Below are positions 49,301-62,653 of a stretch of 64,000 nt of DNA, piece after piece. Location: positions 372,001 to 436,000 of the forward strand of contig CAVPDG010000004.1 of NCBI GenBank assembly GCA_963702535.1. Reading direction: 5' to 3'. Under the pieces are notes generated by a model. That model saw only the letters and a program-made list of their open reading frames with translations. It was not told where the DNA came from and ran no database searches. Within the stretch, counting starts at the first letter, position 1, and every line of letters begins with the position of its first letter. The position numbers and the translations under genes are program-made. The stretch comes from CAVPDG01 sp963702535 (lineage in GTDB: Bacteria > Chloroflexota > Anaerolineae > Anaerolineales > UBA4823).

Positions 49301-50290
49301 TTAATACGAGCTGAGCACCGTCATATAATTCGCCCGCTCATAGGTAGACGGGTCGGCTACCGCCCGCTGGCTCATGCTGCCCTTCATTTGCTGGATGGAC
49401 TCGTACTCGTGCTCCACCATCCAGGATTGTACGCCATCCAGGAGCACCGGTGCGAGCTTCAAGCCTTCGTGAAGCAGCGCAGATGTGGTCATAGCCACAC
49501 TGGCGCCAGCCATGATCGCCTTGATCACATCCTCTGCCGTATGCACCCCGCTGGTGAGGGCAAAATCGGTGTGCACCCTGCCATACAGGATGGCAATCCA
49601 ACGTAAGGGCAGGCGTAACTCCGTGGAGTTGCTCAACACCAGGTTCGGTGTAACTTCCAGCTCTTCCAGGTCGAAATCCGGCTGGTAGAAGCGGTTGAAC
49701 AACACCAGCCCGTTCGCGCCCGCCTCTACCAGGCGCCTGCCGAAGTTCGGCAAGGAGGTGAAGAATGGGCTGAGCTTTACAGCCAGGGGGAGGCGCACGC
49801 TTTTGCGAATCTCGCCGACCAGATTGATGTAGCGCTCTTCCAGCTCTCCAGCGCTGATGTCAGGATCAGTGGCCAGGTCGTACATATTCAGCTCCAGCGC
49901 ATCCGCACCGGCTTGTTCGATCTTGCGCGCGTATTCAGTCCATCCGCCAGGCGTGTTGCCGTTCAGGCTTCCGATCACCGGGATGCTGACCGCCTTCTTT
50001 GTCTTTTCAATCACCTCGAGGTATTTTTCCGGACCGATGGAGTACATGCCGTAGTCCGGGAGGTAAGTCAGCGCTTCGCTAAAAGATTCCGTCCCGCACG
50101 TCAGGTCTGCATGCAGCTTGAGGCTCTCGCGGATGATTTGCTCTTCGAACAGAGAGTACATGACAATGGCTGATACGCCTGCCTGCTCCATGCGAATTGA
50201 AGTGTCAACTTTTTTGGATAAGGGCGATGCAGACACAACCAGTGGATTCTTCAAATTTATGCCTAAGTACTGCGTGGTCAGGTCAACCAT
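49301..50290 (-). CDS. Dihydroorotate dehydrogenase-like flavoprotein
   Basis: The protein has about 329 residues from the ATG at 50290, chosen because AAGGA lies eight bases before it; an ATG at 50311 is also in frame. The FMN barrel is seen in YLGINLKNPLVVSASPLS, IPVIGSLNGNTPGGWTEYA, ALELNMYDLATD and LPLAVKLSPFFTSLPNFG. It lies 111 bases after nifJ on the same strand. DHOD-like genes next to PFOR occur in other anaerobes as far as I recall. Pyrimidine synthesis itself is not supported by any neighbour, so an electron-transfer role is possible. Confidence 0.82.
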   Translation of the reverse strand: MVDLTTQYLGINLKNPLVVSASPLSKKVDTSIRMEQAGVSAIVMYSLFEEQIIRESLKLHADLTCGTESFSEALTYLPDYGMYSIGPEKYLEVIEKTKKAVSIPVIGSLNGNTPGGWTEYARKIEQAGADALELNMYDLATDPDISAGELEERYINLVGEIRKSVRLPLAVKLSPFFTSLPNFGRRLVEAGANGLVLFNRFYQPDFDLEELEVTPNLVLSNSTELRLPLRWIAILYGRVHTDFALTSGVHTAEDVIKAIMAGASVAMTTSALLHEGLKLAPVLLDGVQSWMVEHEYESIQQMKGSMSQRAVADPSTYERANYMTVLSSY

Positions 50291-50401
50291 GTGTGTTTTC
50301 CTTCGATCCATCTGATGAACGTAGGGTTTCGGCGAGCAGGGCGAGTGGGGATGATCTCACCCTGCTCGAGCTCGGATTTCTAGCTCTGGCTGCCGTTCTC
50401 T

Positions 50402-53980
<3,579 letters not shown>

Positions 53981-54301
53981 TAATTGCTCCGATCTTTTCG
54001 AGATAGTTGTCTTCCCGTCCAGGCAGCCTTGCATAGCTGGTGGAAGTTTTTGTGTGCAATTGTAAAGTTTAGCCCGCCTTAGGCTTTTCACATAGTTATA
54101 TAAAGCATAAAAATAACCTGTGGACTGTCACCCCTCATTTTTAAGCCAAGAGTTCGCCAATACTCTCATTTTTGCAAACTCACTTGACCAGCGCCTCATG
54201 CAGTTATACAATCAGTCTGTTACTAGGGGAGCACTCAAATGTTGTTAGGATATTCCGGTTTTTGGGGTGCGGGCGGGCGTACGCCCGTTACTAGCGCATA
54301 G
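53981..54301. other. Divergent intergenic region nifJ / envelope cluster
   Basis: No gene is visible. On the minus strand GTGACA (54131-54126) and TATGCT (54109-54104), 16 bp apart, could serve nifJ with a leader of about 120 bases. A partial relative of the fold-back repeat (GGGGTGCGGGCGGGCGTACG) lies at about 54264-54288, with the palindrome GGGCGTACGCCC. Confidence 0.45.
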
Positions 54302-54330
54302 TTAACGTATCTAAGGGATTGTGCTATACT
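54302..54330 (+). promoter_or_regulatory. Promoter of the envelope cluster
   Basis: TTAACG (54302-54307), 17-bp spacer, and TATACT (54325-54330) with an upstream TGC. The ATG at 54337 begins six bases after the -10 box, so the start codon coincides with the expected transcript start. Confidence 0.65.
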
Positions 54331-54336
54331 GTGAAC

Positions 54337-54591
54337 ATGAATTCAGACCGCCATATATGGCTTGGATGGGCACAGAAGTTGCACTCCTGGGGGTTAGGAG
54401 ATTGGATCGCTTCCTTATTAGAAGGTTTTGGTCCGCTCACCTGGTTAGGCGCACAGCTCGTCTATCTTGGACAACCGTTATTGGCGCAGATGGGACCCAC
54501 AAGCCAGGTGCAGGCGCTGGCAGATCTCTTGGAAGATCCTGAGAATGCGCATACTTTCATCGGCATGTTGAGAGAGGAAAGATCTCGGTGA
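54337..54591 (+). CDS. Small hypothetical protein, first gene of the envelope cluster
   Basis: The protein has 84 residues from the ATG at 54337, which sits at the predicted transcript start, so the mRNA is probably leaderless. An amphipathic, moderately hydrophobic middle (LTWLGAQLVYLGQPLLAQM) and a soluble C-terminus (VQALADLLEDPENAHTF) suggest peripheral membrane association. The stop overlaps the next start (GTGA). I recognise no family. Confidence 0.6.
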   Translation: MNSDRHIWLGWAQKLHSWGLGDWIASLLEGFGPLTWLGAQLVYLGQPLLAQMGPTSQVQALADLLEDPENAHTFIGMLREERSR

Positions 54592-55352
54592 ATTTTCCTG
54601 ATCTCTTTAGCGTAGGCGTCCTCGGATTGGTCTTCGTGTTGGTCTTCCTGGGGCTGATCGTATTATTTGTCGTTTACGAGCGCAGCCACCAGGGACGCCC
54701 ACTCCGACCGATCCCCGCTTTCGATCGCATCCGGCGCGAGATCGGTTTGGCGGTGGAAGCTGGCAAGCGGCTTCATATCTCCCTGGGGCGTGGAGGTATC
54801 ACCGGTCAGGAAGCCGGCTCGGCGCTGATCGGTCTGCAGATCTTGGAGCGCATCGCCCGCACAGCCTCGATTAGCGATAAACCGCCCGTCGCCACCAGCG
54901 GAGATGGCTCGCTAGCCATCCTATCCCAGGATACGTCCCGGGCTGTTCTGCGGACGACAAGCGGAGAGAGCCAGGTTGATCCATCCTCGGGCAGGCTGGT
55001 GGGGCTTACACCCTATGCCTATGCCGCCGGCGTGCTGCCGGTGATCCTGGACGAACAGGTAGCGGCAACCATCCTTTCCGGGCATTTTGGCAGCGAAGTA
55101 GCTCTCATCACCGATGCAGCCGAGCGCAATGGCAGCCTTACGTTGGCAGGGAGCGATAATCTCTCAGCCCAGGCAGTGATCTTTGCGACCGCAGATGAGC
55201 CCTTGATCGGCGAGGAGTTATATGCAGCCGGGGCGTACCTGAATGCCGGACCGGCGCATCAGGCGAGCTTGAGAGCCCAGGATATCCTGCGCTGGGTGCT
55301 CGTGGGGGTCATTTTGGCGGGGGCAGCCTTGAAATTGATCGGGCTACTATGA
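54588..55352 (+). CDS. Membrane protein of DUF6754 type (tentative)
   Basis: The protein has 254 residues from a GTG at 54588. One N-terminal helix (VGVLGLVFVLVFLGLIVLFVV) is followed by a soluble domain with RIRREIGLAVEAGKRLHISL and ILSGHFGSEVALITDAAERN. A C-terminal helix (WVLVGVILAGAALKLIGLL) ends it. I relate it to DUF6754, a Chloroflexota membrane family of unknown function, from memory of the GKRLHISLG motif. Starts and stops overlap both neighbours by four bases, so the genes are translationally coupled. Confidence 0.6.
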   Translation: MNFPDLFSVGVLGLVFVLVFLGLIVLFVVYERSHQGRPLRPIPAFDRIRREIGLAVEAGKRLHISLGRGGITGQEAGSALIGLQILERIARTASISDKPPVATSGDGSLAILSQDTSRAVLRTTSGESQVDPSSGRLVGLTPYAYAAGVLPVILDEQVAATILSGHFGSEVALITDAAERNGSLTLAGSDNLSAQAVIFATADEPLIGEELYAAGAYLNAGPAHQASLRAQDILRWVLVGVILAGAALKLIGLL

Positions 55353-55973
55353 AACTCTCGATATCGGTCGCTATCGCCATAGCCTTTGGGGTCATTGTCC
55401 TCCTGGGATATTTTGTCGATCTTCCCTCTGCTGAGGCAGTTGACCGATATTTTTTTGCGTTATGCTGCAATACTGGCAGCCGTGGCGCTCTGGGTGGGGT
55501 TGGTCAATCTGTTTGCGGTGCACTGGCGGAAAATCAAGCGGAGCGAAAAGGGCTCTCCCTACAGCGTCATCGTCCTGATTTCCTTCGCTATCACGGTGTT
55601 CATTGTTGCCTATTTCGGACCGACCGCAAAATGGTCGCTGTGGATTTTTAATAACATTCAAATCCCCATCGAAACCAGCCTGATGGCGCTGCTGGTTGTG
55701 ATCCTGATCTTTGCTACCATTCGCATGATGCGCAAGCGGCTGAATTGGTTCACATTGGTGTTCGTCGGCGCGGCGCTGCTGATGCTGCTGGGTAGTGCGC
55801 CTCTGTTTGGTGTGGAGTTGCCCCTCCTGCACGGACCCAATGGATTGCGCGCCCTCATCTCCCAGATCCCGGTTGCAGCCGGGGCGCGCGGGTTGTTGTT
55901 CGGTGTGGCTTTGGGCACAATCGCCACCGGCTTGAGGATCCTGATCGGCACGGATCGCCCATACGGGGGATGA
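55349..55973 (+). CDS. Polytopic membrane protein (frameshift near 55440)
   Basis: The ATG at 55349 overlaps the previous stop. The first helix (ISVAIAIAFGVIVLLGYF) reads in frame, then a one-base slip near 55440 leads to LRYAAILAAVALWVGLVNL and further helices (VIVLISFAITVFIVAYFG, SLMALLVVILIFATIRM, FTLVFVGAALLMLLG, GLLFGVALGTIATGLRILI). About 207 residues with six helices result. No family is recognised. It ends TGATG with the next gene's start. Confidence 0.65.
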
Positions 55974-58379
55974 TGATGAGCGATGTCCGTTGCCCGATGT
56001 GCGGAAAGAACAAATAGCGGCGATCTGGATGTGTGTAAGTATTGCCAGGCGCGCGTTGAAGCCTCTGGTGATCGGACCTGATCTGGGCGAGGGCTTCTCC
56101 ACGCCCGCATCATCCAGCGCGGCCGGGTTGGACGCTCACCGGGATGGGGCGCCGGAATCCGGTTCGGACCTGCCAGCCTGGCTACAATCGCTGCGCTCCG
56201 ATACCCCCCGAAGAATCTGGCGCTGAGACGCTACCCGATTGGATGGCAGAGACAGGCGTATCCGACTCGGATGCGACGCCGGATGATGAGATACCCGATT
56301 GGCTGAAGAGCCTGCGTAGCGATAGCGGCAGGGGCGAAGAGCAAATATTCCAGAGCGAAGAAGCCAGCAGCGGCGCAGCGGGGCAAGACCTCCCGGATTG
56401 GCTTGCGGGTATGCGCGACGAATTTAAGCGCCTCCCTCGAAGCCCCTGAAACGGGCGAGGAGCAGGTTGCGCAGTTCGGCGAGGCAGGGCAGGAGTGGCT
56501 CGAGCGGTTAGAGCCCAGCACCGCGCCCGAGCCAGAGATGCGGCTCCCGGAGAGCGGTCCAGGTGAGCTGGAAAGCCCCGAAGCGCCGGTCTTTGAAGCA
56601 TGAGCCTGCTGCTGCAGCGGAACCTTTGGAGCCGCCTGAAGAGATGGATTCTGTGCCGGAATGGCTGGCTGGCTTAACGGGAGCGGCTGGCGCCTCTGAA
56701 GCGGTCGGAAAGCTCGCTGAGCCGCAAGAGATAGGTGAGCAGCCGGTGGTTGAAGAACCGCAAGCAGTACGATGTGATCCCCGCGGTGCTGATCGGCGGA
56801 GCGGTTGCTGCCTTTGTGCATGAGCAAGAGGCGGATGAGAGCCAGGAAGCTAGCCCGGGCTGGCTGGATGAGCTGGCAGAAGCTGAGACTGCGGCGGAGG
56901 CTGCGCAGGTCCCACCTGTGGATGTTCCAGATTGGCTCTCCGGGTTTGATGAAAATCCCGCACCTGACCAAGATCTTCTCCCTGCTGCCGCAGCCGGCGC
57001 AGGCGCGTTCGATCTGGACTGGCTGGAGGAGGAGCGACAAACGCTCAATCCCGCGGCCGAGCCAGGCTTGCCGAGGGCTGCGCTACCCGAGCCGGAGACA
57101 TCGCCGTTTGAGTATGAGGAGGAAAACCAGCCGTTTTTTAGCGGAGAGCTGCCTGAATGGTTGGGAGATGAGTCGGAGGAGATAGCACCGCTAGAAATCG
57201 CGCCCACTCCAGGTGAAAAGGGCGAAGATTTGGAGCATGCCAGCCTGCCTTCCTGGCTGGAGTTGATGCGCCCCATCGAATCAGCAGCCTTGCCGGGTCT
57301 GGTGGCAGAACCCAGCGATAAACAGGTTGAAGGTACTGGACCGCTGGCAGGATTGCGCAGCCGTTTTACCCAGCGAATTTGAATTCGGAACGCGCAGCGC
57401 GCCGGTTGCCTATACGGTCAAGCTGCAGGTGACCGATACACAAAAGACGCATGCCTCGATCATCGACGAGCTAATCAAATCAGAAGGGCAGGCAGGGGAG
57501 CTCCCTGCACGGCGTACGCTGGGTCCTCAACAGCTTTTATTGATCGGAATATTTGCAGTTCTCCTGCTGGCATTACTCTGGCCCGTGCTGACCGGAAGCC
57601 AATCGGTAGCCCTGCCAACCTTCACAACGGAGGCGTTGGAAGCCAGCAACGCCATTGGGAACCTGCCGGCTGGCGCGCCGGTGTTGCTGGCTGTCGATTA
57701 TGAGCCGGGTCTGTCCGGGGAAATGGAAGCGACTGCCAGCGCAGTTGTAGACCACTTGATGCTCAAAGGCGCTTACCTCACGCTGGTATCCACCGTTCCC
57801 ACCGGTCCGGTGCAGGCAGAGCGCCTGGTTCAGGGCGTGAATGCGCTTGGGGGCCACACCTACCAGAGCGGTGATATGCTTGCCAATCTCGGATATATCC
57901 CTGGTGGAACGGTGGGTATTCGAAGCTTCGCTGAGTCTCCGCGCCAGGTGATGCCTTTCTCCGTCGATGGCTTGGACGTATGGAATACGAGCCAGCTTTC
58001 CGGCATCCAAAAGCTCTCCGACTTTGCGATGGTGCTGGTGCTCACCGAGAATCCTGCCACAGCCCGCTCCTGGATTGAGCAAGTGAAGCCCTTGTTGGAC
58101 GAGAAGCCGCTGTTGATGGTCGTCAGCGCCCAGGTAGAGCCGGTAGTGCGACCTTATTTCGAAGGCGAGCCCCAGGTGGTTCAAGGGATTGTTGCCGGCT
58201 TGCCGGGCGGCGCGACTTATGAGAATATGATTGGCAGGTCCAGCCTGGCGCGCAGGTATTGGGATGCTTATTCCGTCGGCATATCCTTGATCGCAATCTT
58301 GCTTGTCGTGGGGGGCGTGATCGCCATCGTCCTGCATTACACGTCCGCGCGCAAGCCGGTAGCAGGAGGGGCGAAATGA
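55973..58379 (+). CDS. Zinc-ribbon / W-L repeat / transmembrane protein (about seven frameshifts)
   Basis: One gene of about 800 residues is spread over several frames; breaks lie near 56015, 56085, 56205, 56430, 56600, 56760 and 57370. The N-terminus is a zinc ribbon (CPMCG at 55991 and CKYCQ near 56040). An acidic region of about 430 residues follows, with eleven copies of a short motif of the type [LIV]P[DES]WL (LPAWLQSL, IPDWLKSL, LPDWLAGM, VPEWLAGL, VPDWLSGF, LPEWLGDE, LPSWLELM and others). A membrane helix (LLLIGIFAVLLLALLWPVL), a domain of about 220 residues and a last helix (SLIAILLVVGGVIAIVL) complete it. The dense breaks may be sequencing errors or real decay. The stop overlaps the next start (ATGA). 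Confidence 0.7.
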
Positions 58380-59071
58380 CAGGCCTCGCTCAGATGAGCC
58401 TGCCTGAGCTTGTGGGCGCCGGGCTGGGTTTGGTTTTCACCCTGTTTGTGTTTAGCTATATTTTTGGCGACAATGCGCTGTTCCGCATTGCCATGTCGAT
58501 ATTCGTAGGGGTTGCCTCGGCGTTTGCCGGCGTAGTCGCCTGGTACAACGTCATCTGGCCTCAATTGTTAAGACCCCTGATCTTCGGCAACCAATCGGAA
58601 CGTCTTTTTATCCTCATCCCCTTATTCTTCGGCGGTTTGCTATTGCTCAAAGTGTCGCCGCGCTTTTCCAGGTTAGGCAATCCTGCTATGGCGTTTATGG
58701 TTGGGGTAGGCGTGGCTGCGGCAATCGGTGGAGCCGTTTTGGGGACGATTTTCCCGCAAATCAGCGCCACGGTTAACTTGTTTGGCATGGATGCTGTAAA
58801 TGCTGAAGAAAATGTGATCTGGCAGCTCGTCAGGGGCGGTATGATCTTGATCGGAACGCTGACGACCCTGATCTACTTCCAATTCGGCGCTGTTCGCTCG
58901 AAAGGGCGCTCGGCTGCCAGACCTGAATGGCTGGAATGGCTGGGAATTGTCGGGCAAGTCTTCATCGCCATCACCTTTGGCGCAATATTCGCCGGTGTTT
59001 TTTCGGCATCGCTTACGGCGCTGATTGAGCGCTTATATTTCGTTGTGAATTTCGTGCTATCACTCTTCTGA
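58376..59071 (+). CDS. Polytopic membrane protein
   Basis: The intact frame encodes 231 residues from the ATG at 58376. About six helices are visible (LGLVFTLFVFSYIFG, AMSIFVGVASAFAGVVAW, LFILIPLFFGGLLLL, AFMVGVGVAAAIGGAVLG, GGMILIGTLTTLIYF, GQVFIAITFGAIFAGVFSA). A cytoplasmic PEWLEWL segment near residue 190 resembles the W-L motif of the preceding protein. No family is recognised. It is coupled to the gene before and lies 12 bases before the MutL-like gene. Confidence 0.7.
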   Translation: MTGLAQMSLPELVGAGLGLVFTLFVFSYIFGDNALFRIAMSIFVGVASAFAGVVAWYNVIWPQLLRPLIFGNQSERLFILIPLFFGGLLLLKVSPRFSRLGNPAMAFMVGVGVAAAIGGAVLGTIFPQISATVNLFGMDAVNAEENVIWQLVRGGMILIGTLTTLIYFQFGAVRSKGRSAARPEWLEWLGIVGQVFIAITFGAIFAGVFSASLTALIERLYFVVNFVLSLF

Positions 59072-59083
59072 CCGGTTTAGGCA

Positions 59084-60839
59084 ATGGCGACTTCGCGGAT
59101 TAATGCTGAATCATTATTAGCCATCGATGTTGGCGCTGTTTCTACCCGAACGATGCTGTTTGATGATGTTGAGGGCCGGTATCGTTTTCTCGGCGCGGGT
59201 ATTGCCAGTTCAACGGCTAACGCGCCTTTCAAAGACGTCCTGGAAGGCATCCGCCAGTCCTTGGAGCGCTTGCAGCGGATTACCGGGCGCATCCTGGTGG
59301 ATGATGACGAGCGCTTGATCATCCCCAGCCGTCCGGATGGCGCAGGGATTGACGTGGTCGCGGCTACATTTTCTGCCGGTCCGCCACTCAAAGTGCTCAT
59401 CCTGGGCTTGTTGGAAGATATTTCACAGGAGAGCGCCAAAAACCTGGCGCGGACAACTTACACGCGGGTTGTGGAGAGCATCGGCTTGAACGACCGGCGC
59501 AAGACAGATGCCCGTATCGACGCTATCCTGCGCTTGAGACCCGACCTGATCCTGGCAGCGGGGGGCACAGAAGGCGGCGCCTCGCAGTCTGTGCTGAAGA
59601 TGTTGGAGGCAGTGGGACTGGCAAGCTATCTGGTAGCGGATGACCAGCGCGCAGAGATACTGTATGTTGGCAACCAGGCGATCAAAGAAGATGTCAAAGC
59701 TTACGCTTGGCAGGCTGGGTCCCCTTCATTTTGCCCCCAACGTGCGACCTACGCTCGAAACCGAGCAACTGGAACCGGCGCAGGTAAGCCTGGCAGATAT
59801 CGCCTGCCAAATTCGCGGCCGGCAGGTCCGCGGCGTGGATGAGATGGCAGGTTGGGCAGGGGGAGGCATGCTGCCTACAGCCACCGCTTTCGGCAGGATC
59901 GTCCGCTTTTTAAGCAAAATGTACACCTCTGAGAAAGGGGTTTTAGGTGTGGATGTCGGCGCCAGCGCGGTAACCGTAGCGATGGCTTCCGGCGGGCAGT
60001 TGCGCCAATCCGTTTACCCTGAGTATGGATTAGGCAGGGGATTATCTGAATTGCTGGATAAATGCCCGCTGGCTGACATTACCCGCTGGCTGCACCTGGA
60101 TATATCCGAGACGTATATCAAGGAATATATCTATACCAAGGTGCTTTATCCTGCCAGCCTGCCTGCAACCGTGGAAGATATGGCGATCGAACAGGCTTTG
60201 GCGCGGCAGGTTATCCAGCTGGCGATTAAAGACATGCTGGAAGAGGTGCAAAGCAGGAATGCAGGAACCAGGTCTACTTTGCTTCCCTGGTTCGAGCCCA
60301 TTGTCGCCTCTGGGAGTGTGCTCACCCGCGCCCCCAACCCCGCCCAGAGCTTGTTGATGTTGCTGGACAGCCTGCAGCCGGTTGGCATTACCACCCTGGT
60401 TCTGGATCAGAACCACCTCTCGTCCGCCCTGGGTGCAGCGGCGGCGGTTAATCCGGTTCTGGTGGCTCAGGTACTGGGTTCCAGCACATTCCAAAATCTG
60501 GGCACCGTGATTTCTCCGGTAGGTGGCGCCAGGTACGGTACGCCGGTTCTGCGGGTGCGGATGACGCCGGAAGGTGGCGCTGAGACCACCGTGGAGGTGA
60601 AGGAAGGCGCTTTGGAGCTCCTGCACTTGCCCGTTGGGCAGCGCGCCCAGTTGCAGCTCCAGCCTTTGCATAAGTACGATGTCGGTATGGGGGGAGCGGG
60701 TCGGGGCGGCAGCCTGCGCGTGGTCGGCGGTGTTCTGGGTGTCATCATCGATGCTCGTGGGCGTCCCTTATCTCTGCCAGCAGATCACGCCCGCCGGCGT
60801 GAGATGATTGGCAAATGGCGGTGGACACTTGGTTGTTAA
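59084..60839 (+). CDS. MutL/GlmL-family actin-like ATPase (frameshift near 59705)
   Basis: The N-terminus ESLLAIDVGAVSTRTMLFD is the phosphate-1 loop of the actin/hexokinase fold. The body (DLILAAGGTEGGASQSVLK) follows the glutamate mutase MutL/GlmL family. A one-base slip near 59705 joins it to LGRLGPLHFAPNVRPTLE. The second phosphate motif is GVLGVDVGASAVTVAMASG near residue 285, and PIVASGSVLTRAPNPAQSLL lies later. A C-terminal extension (LQPLHKYDVGMGGAG) ends a protein of about 585 residues. GlmL is thought to repair or protect the B12 mutase, but no mutase subunit is near; here the ATPase sits among membrane proteins, so its partner is probably one of them. Confidence 0.75.
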
Positions 60840-60908
60840 GTTTGGGCTGGCATCATGCTTGCAACTAATCTTATGCTCTGATCCGCCGCATGGGATGAGG
60901 ATTGAGAA

Positions 60909-61963
60909 ATGATTGCACCGGTTAGACACATCCTACCCCTGACTACCATTCGCCGGGAGCGCCTCCTGCCTATCCCTGGCAAGGTCGTTGTGCGTAAGGG
61001 TCAGAAGGTAAGCGCTACCGATTCCCTGGCTGAAGCCAAGCTGAATCCTGAGCATCTATTGGTGGATGTGGTGCGCGGCTTGAAATTAACGGAGGAAAAA
61101 GCCGACCAGGCGATCCAGTGCAAACCTGGCGAAAAGGTTGCAGAAGGAGATGTTCTGGCTGGTCCGGTGGGGCTGGGGAAGCGTGTGGTTCGCGCTACGA
61201 AGAACGGCAGGGTTATCTTGACCGGCGGTGGACAAATCCTGCTGGAGGTGGAAAACCAGCCATACGAGCTGAAAGCGGCAATTCCGGGAACGGTTATCGA
61301 GCTTCTCGAAGGTCGCGGCGCAGTGGTCGAAGGCACTGGCGCTCTCATCCAGGGTGTATGGGGCAATGGACGCATCGATTTTGGCTTGATGCACGTTTTG
61401 GCGCATGCCCCGGACGAGGTGATTAACCAGATAGCCTGGATGTCAGCCTGCGTGGTTCCATCGTGCTGGCTGGTCATTGCAATAACGTGGAAATCCTGAA
61501 GACGGCATCCGAGCTGCCATTGCGCGGCATGATCTTTGCCAGCATCGACATTGCCATCCTCTCGACTGCAGCAAGAATGCGCATCCCGATCGTAGTCATC
61601 GAAGGATTTGGCGCAATCCCGATGAACTCTGCCGCCTTCAAGTTATTAACCACCAATGACAAGCGAGAGGTGGCGGTGAATGCCGAGCAATGGAACCCGT
61701 TCTTGGGTGTGCGTCCGGAGGTGTTCATCGCTTTGCCGTCAGCCGGCGAGCTTCCGCTTCCACCGGAGACGGTAGATTTTTCAGAAGGCCAGCAAGTGCA
61801 TATCGTCCGAGCGCCATATGCGGGTAAAATTGGGACAATTGTCGAGGTGCGCCCTGGCACAACGATACTGCCCAATGGCTTGGCTACCCAGGCGGCGCTG
61901 GTCCAAATTGAAGGCAGTGAAAGCGCCTTGATACCATTAGCAAATCTTGAGGTATTGGCTTAA
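60909..61963 (+). CDS. Barrel-sandwich/KOW-like protein of the envelope cluster (frameshift near 61437)
   Basis: The first frame from 60909 contains lipoyl-like hammerhead segments (LLPIPGKVVVRKGQKVSATD, CKPGEKVAEGDVLAG, ELKAAIPGTVIELLEGRGAV). A one-base slip near 61437 leads to DVSLRGSIVLAGHCNNVEIL, then a middle domain (LRGMIFASIDIAILS, IPIVVIEGFGAIPMN) and a C-terminal KOW-like turn (IVRAPYAGKIGTIVEVRPG). The corrected length is about 350 residues. It has no signal peptide, so it is cytoplasmic. I recognise no named family; the repeated sandwich segments suggest a scaffold or carrier role next to the ATPase. Confidence 0.6.
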
Positions 61964-62013
61964 ACCGGTCAGACCCACGAGCGTGAGCGGGATTTCACCA
62001 GGAGGAGAGTGTC

Positions 62014-62589
62014 ATGGCATTCGAGGATTTGGATACGGAAGGAACAGAAGGACAAGAATTTGAGGTGGAGGAGCAGACGCCGCCACCGGAGGAGTCCAGC
62101 AATCGGACTTTCATTATCATCGCCGGTATCCTGGGCGGAATAACGCTGTTAGCTTTATTGTGTATCGCAATCTACGCGCTCGTTATTCTGCCACGCCAGC
62201 GTACCCAACGCGAAGCGGATATCGCCAAGCTGAATGCGCAGAATACCCAGGTTGCGCTGGCGCTTACGCAGACCGCTGCCGCCAAAGCCTTCACGGCGAC
62301 GCCCACGGTTACCCCGGTGCCTCCAACTGCCACGCGACCTGCCCCCACTTCTACCGCAGTTGTGGCGGTGCCGACCAACACGGTCGTTGCCACCATCGAT
62401 CCCCGCACGGCAACCGTATCGGCTTTGCTAACTCAGGCGGCGGTTGTCACGCAGACGGTATTGCCCACCTCCACAGCTCTGCCAGCCACCGGTTTCGCCG
62501 AGGATGTTGGTATTCCGGGATTGCTGGGGATTACCGTCCTTCTCATCGCCGTGATCTTCCTGGCGCGGCGCGTGCGCATGGCGAATTAA
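62014..62589 (+). CDS. LPATG-tailed surface protein with two membrane helices
   Basis: The protein has 191 residues with a strong ribosome site (AGGAGGAGAG). An acidic N-terminus precedes a helix (IIIAGILGGITLLALLCIAI). A coiled segment and a long threonine/proline/valine linker (TATPTVTPVPPTATRP) follow. The C-terminus has LPATGF, a second helix (GLLGITVLLIAVIFLA) and the basic tail RRVRMAN, the layout of a sortase sorting signal. If a sortase acts, the linker would be attached to the cell wall. No sortase gene is in the window. It is the last gene before the terminator. Confidence 0.7.
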   Translation: MAFEDLDTEGTEGQEFEVEEQTPPPEESSNRTFIIIAGILGGITLLALLCIAIYALVILPRQRTQREADIAKLNAQNTQVALALTQTAAAKAFTATPTVTPVPPTATRPAPTSTAVVAVPTNTVVATIDPRTATVSALLTQAAVVTQTVLPTSTALPATGFAEDVGIPGLLGITVLLIAVIFLARRVRMAN

Positions 62590-62593
62590 ACAC

Positions 62594-62636
62594 AAAAGGA
62601 TGGCGGCAATTGCTGAAAGCCGCCATCCTTTATTTA
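62594..62636. terminator. Bidirectional intrinsic terminator
   Basis: AAAGGATGGCGGC (62595-62607) and GCCGCCATCCTTT (62619-62631) form a perfect 13-bp stem; T-rich bases follow on both strands. It separates the convergent cluster end and the phosphohexomutase gene. Confidence 0.88.
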
Positions 62637-62653
62637 CCCCTGTCCTTGCCCCA

